From Bacteroidota bacterium (GTDB lineage Bacteria; Bacteroidota; Bacteroidia; Bacteroidales; Lentimicrobiaceae): 64,000 nt of DNA. The translations under genes were made by a program, and so were the position numbers. Where the stretch lies: positions 1-64,000 of the forward strand of contig JAEZDY010000003.1 in NCBI GenBank assembly GCA_023417935.1. The letters are read 5' to 3'. This document shows, one piece after another, positions 51,901 to 62,722 of this stretch (the first letter of the stretch is position 1; every line of letters begins with the position of its first letter). The notes below the pieces were generated by a model. That model ran no database searches. It was not told the DNA's origin and saw only the letters and a list, made by a program, of their open reading frames with translations.

Positions 51901-54021
51901 TTACCTCGAAATGATAAATCTCACTGCTTTTTCGGTCTGAACACCTTTTGCTTTCATGATATAAACACCTGCAGGCATGTTGCTTACATTAATTGTATGC
52001 TGTCCTACATTGTTATTCAATTCAATTGACCTGATAAGGTTACCAACGATGCTGTAAATCTCAACGGTCCTGATATTGCTAACATTGCTGATAGTCAGCA
52101 TTGAATTAGCAGGATTTGGATATACTGAAAATTCAACTACAGGATTTTCAATTACTCCAACGTTTAGTTTTGTAGTGAAATTTGTTACATAACTCACGGT
52201 TGGTGTAGAAGAGTAATTCTCAACAGGTAATACGTTCAGATAATATCTCTGTAAGTACTTTAAGTTTGGCTGTGGAGTGATAGTAATTTGGGTTTTTGCA
52301 TCATTGATCGTTGCAACGAATCCAACAGCAGCACCACTGGCATCACCTTCCTTAAAGGAGATTACGCTTGCTACATTAGCATTAGTTATAGCCTGACCAC
52401 CTATCATACGAACAGGTTGTGAGAAACTGATAATAATAGGCTGATCAACAGGCACATTGATTGCTTCATCAGGAATACTTGATGATATTGTAGCCCCAAC
52501 TTCAAGTGAGTAACCTGATTGAAGAATGTTTTTACTTGCTTCCTGAATAAAAATGGCAACCATAAGGTCATCCATTTCTTCAACATTAGTTGAAGTCATG
52601 TTTACGGTATGTTTCAGAGAGATTGTTTGTCCATTAACCAGTTCAGCGGAAGTACCATTGGCATTTGGCACCATTTTCATCATCACATGATGGAATTGGG
52701 TTTCACCATTAGTAGCAACATTCTGGGTAGTCATTTTTTCAATCACGGAGATGTGAATTTTAACATTGCTGTAGTTAGCATAAGGCGTTACATTTGCATC
52801 AATGATCACATTGTTACCCTGGATTTCATGAGTTGACTCAATGAAAACTGTTCCCATTGTTCCGGAAGTTGCATTATAAGCACCATTTACCCCAGAAGCT
52901 GAAGTTGCTACTTTATTTCCGTCAACATAAAGATCAGGAACAGCATTAACACCATAATATGTACGGCGTGTGCCACCTTCAGCAGTGTAATAAGGATCAC
53001 CTGAACCTGGCCAGTTCATCTGATATTTAATAAGTGTGAGGTCATCGTCATCATGCTGGGCAAGGAATGGATTGAACACACCATTATTGAACGTTGCACA
53101 TGGCCCACAAGTTGAGCTGGTAAATTCTTCAAAGAATGGTATGTAATAAATAATCCTGTCAGGAATGGATAACTCACGTACCAGTGTGTCATTTAATGGA
53201 TCATCATCTAAAGATACTCCGTTTACGTTGGATACCCATACATACAGATCATAGTTTCCTTCAGGAAGATCCATAGAATCAGCTGATATATAAGGAGCAG
53301 AACCGCCAAGTGGAACATTTAGTCCGGTATAGCTGGTAGTGTGAACATCACCATCATCTACTTTCCAGTTAACATCAATAGAATTAACAGCGGTAGTTCC
53401 CAGATTGCTGAATTCTCCTTCAATGGGTTGTATCCCAGTGAATAAAGATGGCAGGTTGACAGAAGAGATAGCACCATCAAGTGCTAAAGGTTTCAACACA
53501 ATAACATCATCAATAAACCAGTTCTTCATAATTTGGCTGGAACCGGTAATTACAAAACTTAGCTGAAAGTTTGCGGTACCAACATTAGCGTTATTAACCA
53601 ACACATTTAAGCCCTGTGCATCTATATTTGCGGTAGGACTTGCAGTCCATACAGTATTCCATGTACCTGAGGTTCCCGATCTGGTTTCCAGCTTAAGAGT
53701 AACAGCAGTGGTATTACCTGATACATGCTCAAACATATGCTTGAACCTTATGATAAGTTGAGTACTACCGGTAGTATTGATCTGCGGAGAGATTATACGC
53801 ATGGTAGTGTTAGGAAATACCGGATCATTATCAAATACTAGCTCAGGAGCAGTACCTCCGGCTATATTGGAAACCGGATTTGCGAAATTCGCTGAATTGC
53901 CCATTATAAGCCATCCCGGAACAGGTATAGCACCTGCACTGAAGGTTTCTTCAAACAATACCTGTGCATTGGCACTGCTTAATAGAAATGCTCCGAAAAT
54001 AATGAGTAAAAGTTTTTTCAT
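51901..54021 (-). CDS. Omp28-family protein with thioredoxin-like CGPC, Ig-like domain and T9SS sorting domain
   Basis: The ATG at 54021 gives a proper signal peptide (MKKLLLIIFGAFLLSSANAQ); the longer frame to 54114 is not used. The 706-residue product has an N-terminal jelly-roll/adhesin-like domain, a thioredoxin-fold Omp28 region with FTSSTCGPCATFN (C305, C308), an SbsA-type Ig domain (about 530-620) and a T9SS CTD (YPNPANSMLTI). It should be a surface protein with possible disulfide chemistry. The tandem paralogue (54114) lacks the Ig domain. The gap between them is 92 bp. Confidence 0.88.
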   Translation of the reverse strand: MKKLLLIIFGAFLLSSANAQVLFEETFSAGAIPVPGWLIMGNSANFANPVSNIAGGTAPELVFDNDPVFPNTTMRIISPQINTTGSTQLIIRFKHMFEHVSGNTTAVTLKLETRSGTSGTWNTVWTASPTANIDAQGLNVLVNNANVGTANFQLSFVITGSSQIMKNWFIDDVIVLKPLALDGAISSVNLPSLFTGIQPIEGEFSNLGTTAVNSIDVNWKVDDGDVHTTSYTGLNVPLGGSAPYISADSMDLPEGNYDLYVWVSNVNGVSLDDDPLNDTLVRELSIPDRIIYYIPFFEEFTSSTCGPCATFNNGVFNPFLAQHDDDDLTLIKYQMNWPGSGDPYYTAEGGTRRTYYGVNAVPDLYVDGNKVATSASGVNGAYNATSGTMGTVFIESTHEIQGNNVIIDANVTPYANYSNVKIHISVIEKMTTQNVATNGETQFHHVMMKMVPNANGTSAELVNGQTISLKHTVNMTSTNVEEMDDLMVAIFIQEASKNILQSGYSLEVGATISSSIPDEAINVPVDQPIIISFSQPVRMIGGQAITNANVASVISFKEGDASGAAVGFVATINDAKTQITITPQPNLKYLQRYYLNVLPVENYSSTPTVSYVTNFTTKLNVGVIENPVVEFSVYPNPANSMLTISNVSNIRTVEIYSIVGNLIRSIELNNNVGQHTINVSNMPAGVYIMKAKGVQTEKAVRFIISR

Positions 54022-54113
54022 CTTTGGCTGATTGTTAATTATTACTATGTTAAGAGTGATAAATAAGTGGGTATAAATGTATGTATATTTATGATTATAT
54101 ACCCACTTATTCA

Positions 54114-55895
54114 CTATCGTACGCTAATAAATTTTCCGGTTGCACTTTGCATCTGTCCAATAGCTTTAACAGTGTAAAGTCCTTTAGGGAATACATTAGC
54201 TATTTTGAGTATTCCGTTTTGGGTACTCATTTCTTTTGCCATTACAACAATACCGGTAGAATTAATCACTTCAATTTTTACTTTATTGCCAAAGGATTCA
54301 GGTATTGTGATATTGATGTTTTCTTTTGCCGGATTGGGATAGATTGATAATTTGGTCAAATCGTTATTTACCACGTTTACTCCACTTAAATTGGCATAAG
54401 TTGCCTGGAATATTTCTTTGGTAGCATTATCCTGAAGAAAGATTGCAACCTGTAGATCGCTCATTTCTTCAACGAAAGAAGATGACATGTTAACGGTTTG
54501 CTCAAATGTAAATGGCACTTCAGCCTGAACTGCTTCCAGATTAGTTCCATTACCATTAGGTAAAACCCGCATCATAACATGGTGGAACTGAGTTTCGCCG
54601 TTGTTACCAACATTCTGAGTTGTCATTCCTTCGAAAACAACAATATGTAAGGTTGCATTAGCAAGATCTGTGTAGCTCACAAATTGGCCTCTGATATCAA
54701 GAACATCCCCATCGATAGAATAATATGAAGAGATTTCAACAAACGCCGGCTTGTTGAGTGAATTATTAAAGGCAGCATTTACACCGGCAGATGTAGTTGG
54801 AGCATTCTTTCCATCTACATAAAGCATTGGCACGGCATTAACACCATAATAGTCCCGTCTAACTCCACCTTCAGCAGTATAATAGTCATCACCCGGTGCT
54901 GGCCAGTTCATTTGGTATTTCACTAAAACGATATTTTCACCATTTTGAGCTATAAAGGGATTAAATGTTGAATTGTTGAATGAAGCACATGGACCGCACG
55001 TTGAACTCGTAAATTCTTCAAACATAGGTACGCGGGCAACTGTTTGAGTAGGTATTCTCAATATTTTTGAAAGTGTATCATTTGCCGGAACGTCATCAGG
55101 AGTAGTGGTTCCGTTAACTGTTGACACCCATACTTTTAGCGTATGAACGCCCGGCCCTGGTGTAACTTGCTCATCAGCAATAAAATTATAGGTTTGACCC
55201 AATGCAAGGTTTTGACCTACAACAATATCATTGTGAACTTCACCATCATTAAGTTGCCAGTTCAGGTTGAAAGATACTATAGGTGTTGTACCAAAGTTGG
55301 CTATGGTTCCTTTTACGTCAGCTGAACCAAGAAAATAAGTTGGAACATCCAGTGCAATTACAGCACCATCAAGTTCAGAAGGAATGCTTAGAACAATATC
55401 ATCAATTGACCATGAATTAATGTTATAGCTATTTCCTGAGAAGAAGATGCAAAACTGAAATGATGAGCTATTAATATTAGCATCAGTAATAGGAACCATT
55501 ACAGTTTTTGCACTGATACTGGTTGTAACAGTTTGAGTCCATGCATTGGTCCATGCACCGCCATTTGAACGGGTTGCAACACCAATTTGGTATGATCCTC
55601 CATAATGATCAATAAAATGCTTGAATTGAAGCAATAAGGTTGATTCACCTGTAAGATCCAGCGCAGGTGATATTAGCCGTGTAGCACCATTGAATTCAGG
55701 CGACCATGACATATATGCTTCAGGAGCAGTGCCACCGGCAGTTGCAGATTGCTCAGCACTCCAGTTTGCAGCGTGCGCATCAATTGACCAGCCGGTTGGT
55801 GGAAATGAACCATTGAATTGTTCATTTAAAACTTGCTGAGCCTGGAGGTATAAACCTGCCAATACAAAGAATGAGAGTAGAAGTCTTTTTTTCAT
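54114..55895 (-). CDS. Omp28-family protein with CGPC and T9SS sorting domain
   Basis: A 593-residue paralogue of the protein at 51901. Signal peptide 1-20, N-terminal jelly-roll/adhesin-like domain, Omp28/thioredoxin-like region with TSSTCGPCASFN (C300, C303), then a T9SS CTD (YPNPAKENINI to KFISVR). It lacks the Ig-like insert. It lies upstream of its sister on the same strand, so the pair probably arose by tandem duplication. Confidence 0.88.
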   Translation of the reverse strand: MKKRLLLSFFVLAGLYLQAQQVLNEQFNGSFPPTGWSIDAHAANWSAEQSATAGGTAPEAYMSWSPEFNGATRLISPALDLTGESTLLLQFKHFIDHYGGSYQIGVATRSNGGAWTNAWTQTVTTSISAKTVMVPITDANINSSSFQFCIFFSGNSYNINSWSIDDIVLSIPSELDGAVIALDVPTYFLGSADVKGTIANFGTTPIVSFNLNWQLNDGEVHNDIVVGQNLALGQTYNFIADEQVTPGPGVHTLKVWVSTVNGTTTPDDVPANDTLSKILRIPTQTVARVPMFEEFTSSTCGPCASFNNSTFNPFIAQNGENIVLVKYQMNWPAPGDDYYTAEGGVRRDYYGVNAVPMLYVDGKNAPTTSAGVNAAFNNSLNKPAFVEISSYYSIDGDVLDIRGQFVSYTDLANATLHIVVFEGMTTQNVGNNGETQFHHVMMRVLPNGNGTNLEAVQAEVPFTFEQTVNMSSSFVEEMSDLQVAIFLQDNATKEIFQATYANLSGVNVVNNDLTKLSIYPNPAKENINITIPESFGNKVKIEVINSTGIVVMAKEMSTQNGILKIANVFPKGLYTVKAIGQMQSATGKFISVR

Positions 55896-56137
55896 AAGCG
55901 TTTTTTAGGGTATGAAACATGGATACATTATGTGCCAAATATACATATTGCCTTCCACATAATCACCGTTTTAACGCAAGTTTTAAAAAAAAATTCAAAA
56001 CCAGCAAATCAGTTATGAAACCTGTTCAACTCTGAATACTTTAAGGTTAAATACAGCTCAGCAAGTATAATCTGATCCTCAAAATATCCCGAGGTGTAAT
56101 GACAGATTGACCTCGTTCTACTTTAGGAGTATAAACT

Positions 56138-56174
56138 AGCCACCTTAATAATTTATGCGTTAATTAAGGTGGCT
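56138..56174 (-). terminator. stem-loop after sodB
   Basis: A 12-bp stem (agccaccttaat / attaaggtggct) with a 13-nt loop, 23 bp beyond the sodB stop. The T-run on the minus strand is weak. The rest of the 300-bp gap 55896-56196 shows no other feature. Confidence 0.7.
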
Positions 56175-56196
56175 CAGTTTGGAACAGAAATAGTGA

Positions 56197-56775
56197 TTAT
56201 TGGAATCGGGCAGCAACTTGCTCCCAATTCACAATATCCCAGAAACTCTTGATATAATCAGGTCTACGGTTTTGATAATCAAGATAATAAGCATGCTCCC
56301 AAACATCACAGGTAAGTAAAGGTTTGAACCCATCAGTCATTGGATTGGCAGCATTTGATGTTTGAACGATCTTTAAATTGCCTGAAGTATCACTAACAAG
56401 CCATGCCCAGCCTGAACCAAATAGTTTAGCTGCTGCATCAGAGAATTGCTCTTTGAATTTATCAAAAGATTCAAAGTCTTTTTCTATGGCTTGAAGTAAC
56501 CTGCCTTGCGGTCCTCTTGATTCTTTTCCCAATGAATCCCAATAAAATGTATGGTTCCATACCTGGGCAGCATTGTTGAATATGCCACCATCTGACTCCA
56601 TAATGATCTGCTCTAGATCATAGTTATTCTCAAACTTAGTACCCTTGATGAGATTGTTGAGATTATTCACATAAGCCTGGTGATGTTTACCGTGATGAAA
56701 GCTTAATGTGTTAGCGCTGATAACCGGCTCAAGCGCATTGGTTGCGAATGGTAATGGAGGTAAATCGAATGTCAT
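56197..56775 (-). CDS. sodB: superoxide dismutase, Fe-type
   Basis: The 192-residue enzyme has metal ligands H27 (FHHGKHH), H75 (QVWNHTFYW), D157 and H161 (DVWEHAYYLDYQ). The Gln before VWNH (Q71) matches the Fe or cambialistic type. Cytoplasmic, no signal. It is a single gene. In an apparent hydrogenase-rich anaerobe it marks exposure to oxygen. Confidence 0.96.
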   Translation of the reverse strand: MTFDLPPLPFATNALEPVISANTLSFHHGKHHQAYVNNLNNLIKGTKFENNYDLEQIIMESDGGIFNNAAQVWNHTFYWDSLGKESRGPQGRLLQAIEKDFESFDKFKEQFSDAAAKLFGSGWAWLVSDTSGNLKIVQTSNAANPMTDGFKPLLTCDVWEHAYYLDYQNRRPDYIKSFWDIVNWEQVAARFQ

Positions 56776-56983
56776 AATTGATAAGTTTTATGTTAATTTT
56801 AAATGAGTTGGCGGATATAGTGATCGATTTCTTTAAACATCATTATAATAAATTTCAAATACTAACAATTAAGACATTCGGACTCTTTATTTATATCACT
56901 TGAGCAATGCGTTCAGTCGTTTATGTAGTTGCTTTCAGTGTTTTAAGCTGTGTATTCTGCCACTTAACCAATGCATTTACTGA

Positions 56984-57709
56984 TCAAGCATTTGGTTCCA
57001 ACGGAACCAGGAACTGCAGATCTGATCCCGGTTCCAGTTCAACAGGCTGCTTTCCATTCTTAAAAACTCTCATCGGATGCCTGCCTCTTAAGGATAGCTT
57101 CCCGTTCTCAAGTAACAACAAGGTTGCTTCTCTAAGTCCGGCAACATACATATCAGGGTTGGCAACCAAAAATTCCTCAATTCTCTGTTCTCTTGTTTCG
57201 CCACCATGGTTTGTTGGATGGGCATCAAGGTAATGTGGATTTATCTGGAAAGGAATTAATCCCATACAATTGAAACTTTCAGGCTCCACGATAGGCATAT
57301 CGTTGGTTGTGCGTAAAGTTGGGCATGCAACATTTGATCCTGCGCTCCATCCCATATAAGGTGTACCGTTTTTTACCTTTTCACGGATTGCATCCATAAG
57401 CCCAAGCTTCTGCATTTCCCTCACGAGGTGGAAAGTATTCCCCCCTCCTACTGCTATGGCTTCAGCTTCTTCAACTGCTTTCAAAGGATCGGGCTGTTTA
57501 TGAACAGAATATATTTCAAAGCCCAGACTGCTGAACACTTTGTTTACTTTTTCCTCGTATGTGTCATAACTAAATGTAACACCGGCAAATGGAATAAAAA
57601 GTACACGCTTAATATTTCTTTTTTGCAGATATTCCTTTATTTCCTGTTGAGGCCATCCCAGGTAATCTTCACCGGGATTAGTTGAATTGCTTATAAGTAA
57701 CAGATCCAT
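56984..57709 (-). CDS. pepE: dipeptidase E (peptidase S51)
   Basis: The 241-residue enzyme cleaves Asp-X dipeptides. AVGGGNTFHLV and the nucleophile S122 in GWSAGSNVACP are diagnostic; INPHYLDAHP supplies the His. Length matches E. coli PepE (~229). Cytoplasmic. It is a single gene downstream of the TPR-like protein gene. Confidence 0.95.
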   Translation of the reverse strand: MDLLLISNSTNPGEDYLGWPQQEIKEYLQKRNIKRVLFIPFAGVTFSYDTYEEKVNKVFSSLGFEIYSVHKQPDPLKAVEEAEAIAVGGGNTFHLVREMQKLGLMDAIREKVKNGTPYMGWSAGSNVACPTLRTTNDMPIVEPESFNCMGLIPFQINPHYLDAHPTNHGGETREQRIEEFLVANPDMYVAGLREATLLLLENGKLSLRGRHPMRVFKNGKQPVELEPGSDLQFLVPLEPNA

Positions 57710-57838
57710 GATTATATTTTCGTAAGTTAAACAATGGTTTTTTTCTTACGCAAATATAACAACTAGAGGTGTATATTGATGGAATTAATGAAGGCATTTG
57801 GACTGATTCTACATAATGTCCGGGGTAGATTTTAGCAG

Positions 57839-60502
57839 TTAAAGGCCTAAACGATTAAAAATGAGCTTAGTGCTATTTTCTGACTTTGTATAATATTTGT
57901 ACACTAAATCAAAAGGTGCGTACCACTTAATACCCTTCGTATATGATTCAAGCTTGTTGTTTACATCAAGATTAGTATTCGCTGCCTTATCTTGTAATGC
58001 TAAATTTCTTGCTAATGTTTCCTGAAGATGAGCAGACTCTTCAGCACTGACTCCATTTAGCCTGAGACGTTCCAGTAGTTGAAATGCCTCTTCAAACTTT
58101 CGTTTAGATATCTGATTTCCTATTGCATGCTTCAGAAGTTCAGTGTTGTTTGATTCAATTGCAAGATCAAAGTACCCAATGTTTGCAATTCCGGAAGTGC
58201 CAAGCTTATAGTATGTATGAATGGATTCAGCTTTTTGGATCAATTGAGTTGATTGCTGGAATTCATTTGCCTCAATATGCACCAAAGCCTGAGATATCAA
58301 TTCGTGCCACTTAATATGGTTCTGATATTTTGACAAAAGCTTATTGATTGGCAAAGTAGTTAAACCACAGGATGATTTTAAATATACAAGTTCACGTGCC
58401 TGATTGGTTTTATTGAGTGCTTCAGTGAATTTATTTTCCAGAAAAAGCAGGTCAGCCTGATCCAGTAGTGATATGAACTCTTCTTTTGCTTCATTGCAGA
58501 ATGTTGCACCAGCCTGGGCTAAAAGCTCTGTATATTGTGTTTTAACTTCATCCAGATAATTTAAATTTAACTGTGTTGCTATAGCATGGGCAGAGCTAGC
58601 TAATATTAAAGCACTATCTGGTTGTGAAGCCCAGTGTTTCAATCTACCCTTTGAAAACAAATCATTCACATGTTTGATTCCAATGCTAATTTTTAACTCA
58701 TCAAGCTTCTCATAATCGGGCAAATCGTATTCTTTGCGTAAGTCATTGGCCTCAATCAGATCAGCAAGCATATGCTCAGTAACATTTTGATGCTCTTTGA
58801 GTTGCAAGTCGGCAAGAATTGCATTATACTTTAATGCTGCAATTCTGTATTTCAGTGTAAAAACCTGATATTTGTCAGGAAAGAACCCGGGATGTTCAAG
58901 TGCAAATTGTTCGGCTTTTATAAGGAGTGCTTCAGCATCCGCAAATTTATTCTGATGTAATAGCATATCAACTTCATTGATGGAGTTGTTGTAAATTGAT
59001 CGAACAGCCATAAAGATTCCATCAGTAATTTTTGGCCTGATACCGCTATTAAACCCATTAAGCAGCTCAAGTGCTTTGGTGTATTCTGCAAGTGATAAAT
59101 GGAAGTCATTCTTATTGTAAGCATTTCTACCAAGTTGGGCATGAATATCAGCCATTCTGATATATATTTCCCTGAAGGGACCTGTTTCAGTGTTGGTCAT
59201 TTCATACCGGGTAATGTAATTCTCAACTTCTATTAAATATTTCTCTGCCAAAGAAACAAGATTCTTATCAAGTGCCTTTTGCATAATCTCAGTGTAGGAA
59301 TATATCAGCCCCTTCCTTGCATAGGCTAATGCATCTTCAACTTCACCTGATACCTGGTCATAAGGTGAAAGGTTTTTAAGCTTTTGTGCACCTGCCAAAA
59401 GGTCAACAGCTTCAAGGTATCTGTCTTCAGCTAATAAAACTTCACTTTCTGATATATACTTGTGCATTATTTCGTTCATGAGCCGGGTTGCATTAAAATC
59501 CTTAAAACCCCGGCGTTTTACTTCTGTAAGGAAATGCTCTTCAGCCTTTAATAATTGTGAGGAGGTTATTGAATTGCTGTAAAGCTTATAGAAGAATGGG
59601 CTGCTGTAGTAATCTACCTTTTGTGATAGTTTGTTTGCATCCTTTAAACTTTGAACATACGCACCGGCAAATTCTTTATACACATTACCTGTGAAGAGGG
59701 GTTGGCGCGATGTGGTTAAATGACTTATGTATTCTTCAAAATTGTATTGGATTAATTTATTTCGGGAGGCTATGTTTAAAGGATCACGACCGGGAACAAT
59801 TACAGATTCCTGGTTAATTGATTGATTGAGAAGATATAGTCCTTTTACAGACGTGACATATAACTTAATAACATTGCTGAAACTTGTATGCTTCTTTCTC
59901 TCTTTCTGTATGTTTTTTAATAGGGAATCTCCTAATGCTGCCGACGCGTAGTAATCTCTGATAGCAGTTAATTCAAGTTCTATTTTCCTGTAATCTTCCT
60001 CAGTAAAGCTAACATTTTTGATATGTAATTCTGCCTTAACACCATCTTTCCAGATTGAATCGGGTATTGATGCAACCTGAACAATACCATTGTCCATTAC
60101 TACCTTCTTTGATTCATTATATACCGTGCCTGAAAGTGGGTCTTCTATGCTAATGGAAATTTCATAACGTGAAGGCCTGAGCAGTTTTTGAATATCAAAA
60201 TCCTTTATAAGTTTATCGCCGGTCACATTAAGTGACTTAACATCGAGCATTATGAAGAGTGAATCGCTGTTTCTGAAATTAATGCTTAACCTATGCCTGA
60301 AGGAATAAGTGAATGAGGTTCTTTCAGGCACCTTCAGGTGAGCAAGTGCAAGTTGATTGATTACCTTATTGTTAGTGCTTCGTTCGTAAGGTACATAGGA
60401 GAACACATATCTTGATGTGTCGCTCTGCTCAAATATCGTTTGTGCAGGTAAACGCAAAAGAAATGCGAGCAAGAAGATGATTGTCAGGAGTATTCGTACC
60501 AT
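57839..60502 (-). CDS. large secreted alpha-helical TPR-like protein
   Basis: The start is set at ATG 60502 (MVRILLTIIFLLAFLLRLPAQ, a signal peptide); ATG 60514 is the alternative and the TTG at 60532 is unlikely. The ~887-residue product is almost entirely helical with degenerate TPR-like units (e.g. FHLSLAEYTKALELL) from about residue 330 to the C-terminus. The N-terminal ~150 residues look beta-rich. No domain is recognised. It lies directly downstream of the PorE-like gene with an 82-bp gap, so it could belong with it as an envelope scaffold. Confidence 0.75.
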   Translation of the reverse strand: MVRILLTIIFLLAFLLRLPAQTIFEQSDTSRYVFSYVPYERSTNNKVINQLALAHLKVPERTSFTYSFRHRLSINFRNSDSLFIMLDVKSLNVTGDKLIKDFDIQKLLRPSRYEISISIEDPLSGTVYNESKKVVMDNGIVQVASIPDSIWKDGVKAELHIKNVSFTEEDYRKIELELTAIRDYYASAALGDSLLKNIQKERKKHTSFSNVIKLYVTSVKGLYLLNQSINQESVIVPGRDPLNIASRNKLIQYNFEEYISHLTTSRQPLFTGNVYKEFAGAYVQSLKDANKLSQKVDYYSSPFFYKLYSNSITSSQLLKAEEHFLTEVKRRGFKDFNATRLMNEIMHKYISESEVLLAEDRYLEAVDLLAGAQKLKNLSPYDQVSGEVEDALAYARKGLIYSYTEIMQKALDKNLVSLAEKYLIEVENYITRYEMTNTETGPFREIYIRMADIHAQLGRNAYNKNDFHLSLAEYTKALELLNGFNSGIRPKITDGIFMAVRSIYNNSINEVDMLLHQNKFADAEALLIKAEQFALEHPGFFPDKYQVFTLKYRIAALKYNAILADLQLKEHQNVTEHMLADLIEANDLRKEYDLPDYEKLDELKISIGIKHVNDLFSKGRLKHWASQPDSALILASSAHAIATQLNLNYLDEVKTQYTELLAQAGATFCNEAKEEFISLLDQADLLFLENKFTEALNKTNQARELVYLKSSCGLTTLPINKLLSKYQNHIKWHELISQALVHIEANEFQQSTQLIQKAESIHTYYKLGTSGIANIGYFDLAIESNNTELLKHAIGNQISKRKFEEAFQLLERLRLNGVSAEESAHLQETLARNLALQDKAANTNLDVNNKLESYTKGIKWYAPFDLVYKYYTKSENSTKLIFNRLGL

Positions 60503-60584
60503 AAGTAATATCATCCCGGCAAAATTAGGCAATTACATTATTTCAGGAACCAAATTAATTCATGAAGTAGTTCTTCAAGCAGAA

Positions 60585-62498
60585 TTAATTCAGCTGAATA
60601 ATCAGCATTTCAGTGCGTCTGTTGAGTGCCCGGTTTTCTGGAGAATCATTTGTGGCAACAGGCTTCGTGTTGCCGTATCCTTTATATCTCAATCTTGAAG
60701 GTTCAATACCCGCTTTTACCAGATATGTGTATACTGACATGGCACGTTTCTCTGATAAAACCATATTGTATTCATCAGAACCAACATCATCTGTATGTCC
60801 GCTTATTTCAGTTATCATTCCCTTATTGGCTTGTATTATTTTAACAAGATGGTCAAGCTCAGCTTTCGATTCAGGTAATAAATTAAAACTATCAGTGGCA
60901 AAGAAGATATTACGCAATACAATTGATTCACCCTCCCTTATTGGCTTCAATGGAATATCTTTAACAAAAGGGTCCATAAGTGTATTCTCACCTTTTAATT
61001 GGAAGTGGGCAGAATAGAATAGGTAGCCTTTGCGTTCAACATTAAGTGCATAATTTTGACCTGAAGGGATTACAAGAAAATATCCTCCATTGCTCCTATT
61101 TGATGTCGATTCAATGATAGTGTCACCAGTTTGTATGTCAAGCAATCTGATCTGAGCCTGTAATGGGCTTTTGGTTATACTATCATAAACAATGCCTTTC
61201 ATATACGAAACTCTTCCGGGCTTTGCAGTTTTGGGCAACTCGAACTGGTATATGTCAGTGAGTCCGAATCCTTCTTCTTTAGCTGATGAATAATAGGCAT
61301 ATCGTCCTTCATTATCAACTATCATGGTTACTTCATCATCTTCTGAATTTACAGGGTAACCTATGTTAACAGGCTTTGACCACTCCTCCCCTTGCAGGGT
61401 TGAGTAAAAAATATCACCTTGCCCCATACCTAAATGGCCTTTAGAAGAAAAATATAGTGTAACGCCATCAGGGTGAATGAAAGGACCTCTTTCTGCTTCG
61501 TTGGTATTTATAACATCACCGGCATTGTATGGCGCTGACCATTCACCGTTATTTTGAAGCTGCGTTATCCAGATATCACTGCTTCCCTTTCCTCCTGATC
61601 TATTACTCACAAAATAAAGTGTACGACCATCAGATGAGAAGCTGGGTTGCGACTCCCAGGATGAGGAGTTAACTACTGGTCCGAGATTCACCGGTTCTCC
61701 CCATCTGTCGCCAAGTAGTCGTGAAACATAGAGATCGCAACTGCCGTAACCATCTATATTATTACATCCTGAAAAAAACAGATACTGCCCATCGGGCGAC
61801 AAGGTCATTGCCCCTTCGTCACCTTCAGTGTTAATAGGAGGCCCTATATCTATTGAATGGCTCCATGCGGTATCAGCAATATTCTGAGAATAAAAAAACT
61901 GTTCATCACGCCTTTCACCTGTCATCATTCTGCGGGTGAAATATAGTCGGCTGCGGTCGGGACTTATGTAATTCACAAACTCATAGCCTGCAGTATTCAC
62001 ATTAGCACCTATGTTAACCGGTTTAAAAGGAACAGGATTATTTATGGCATGAAGTCTGAACTTAGCAGTTTCAAGGTTTTTATTCAAACGTACCTTTTCA
62101 GCATCCTTGATACGTGGATATTTAGAATACTGAGTGTAATATTTAATACTCTCATTGTATTCATGCTGGTCGAAAAGGAGATTGGCAAGAATATAATATG
62201 CCGGAACAAAGAAAGTAGAGTCAATTGCAATAGCAGCTTTATAACTGTTGATAGCCTTCTGTTTATCACCTTTAAGTGATTGTATGTCGCCCGCCAACAG
62301 CCATGATTGTATATGATTCTTATCTGCTTTTATGGCCTTCTCTACCTCAACCAGTGCTTCGTCATAAGCTGCTGCATTGTAGTATTGCAATGCCCGGCTA
62401 TGTTGCTTGACAGCTTTGCTATTTTTACTATCCTGACTGTACAGATTATAGCTAAATAGCACAATTGTGAGTAAACAGGTGAAGAGCTTCTTGTTCAT
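60585..62498 (-). CDS. PorE-like protein: TPR, PD40 propeller, CRD and OmpA domain
   Basis: The ATG at 62498 follows a TTG-started extension that is not needed. The 637-residue protein has a signal peptide (1-21), TPR units (~25-145), a PD40/WD40-like beta-propeller (~165-425; repeated LYFxSxxxGGxGxxDI), a carboxypeptidase-regulatory-like domain (~435-510) and a C-terminal OmpA peptidoglycan-binding domain (ISGHTDDVGSDEYN to NRRTEM). This is the architecture of PorE of T9SS, though paralogues exist. A role anchoring T9SS to peptidoglycan is inferred. Confidence 0.88.
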   Translation of the reverse strand: MNKKLFTCLLTIVLFSYNLYSQDSKNSKAVKQHSRALQYYNAAAYDEALVEVEKAIKADKNHIQSWLLAGDIQSLKGDKQKAINSYKAAIAIDSTFFVPAYYILANLLFDQHEYNESIKYYTQYSKYPRIKDAEKVRLNKNLETAKFRLHAINNPVPFKPVNIGANVNTAGYEFVNYISPDRSRLYFTRRMMTGERRDEQFFYSQNIADTAWSHSIDIGPPINTEGDEGAMTLSPDGQYLFFSGCNNIDGYGSCDLYVSRLLGDRWGEPVNLGPVVNSSSWESQPSFSSDGRTLYFVSNRSGGKGSSDIWITQLQNNGEWSAPYNAGDVINTNEAERGPFIHPDGVTLYFSSKGHLGMGQGDIFYSTLQGEEWSKPVNIGYPVNSEDDEVTMIVDNEGRYAYYSSAKEEGFGLTDIYQFELPKTAKPGRVSYMKGIVYDSITKSPLQAQIRLLDIQTGDTIIESTSNRSNGGYFLVIPSGQNYALNVERKGYLFYSAHFQLKGENTLMDPFVKDIPLKPIREGESIVLRNIFFATDSFNLLPESKAELDHLVKIIQANKGMITEISGHTDDVGSDEYNMVLSEKRAMSVYTYLVKAGIEPSRLRYKGYGNTKPVATNDSPENRALNRRTEMLIIQLN

Positions 62499-62722
62499 TT
62501 GCAAATAGTTATATCCAGGTTACAAATACTTTTCTGTTTATTCCATCTCTATATTTAAGCTTACAAATACTATGCTGTTTATTAAATCCTGGCATAAAAC
62601 TATGCAGCTTATCAAAAATATAGCTAGCAAACACTTTGCATTGTCATTACCATCAGACGTTATGAGGAGAAAGATAAGCATACCGATTACATTTGCTGCC
62701 AGCATAAAAATCACATGCAATA

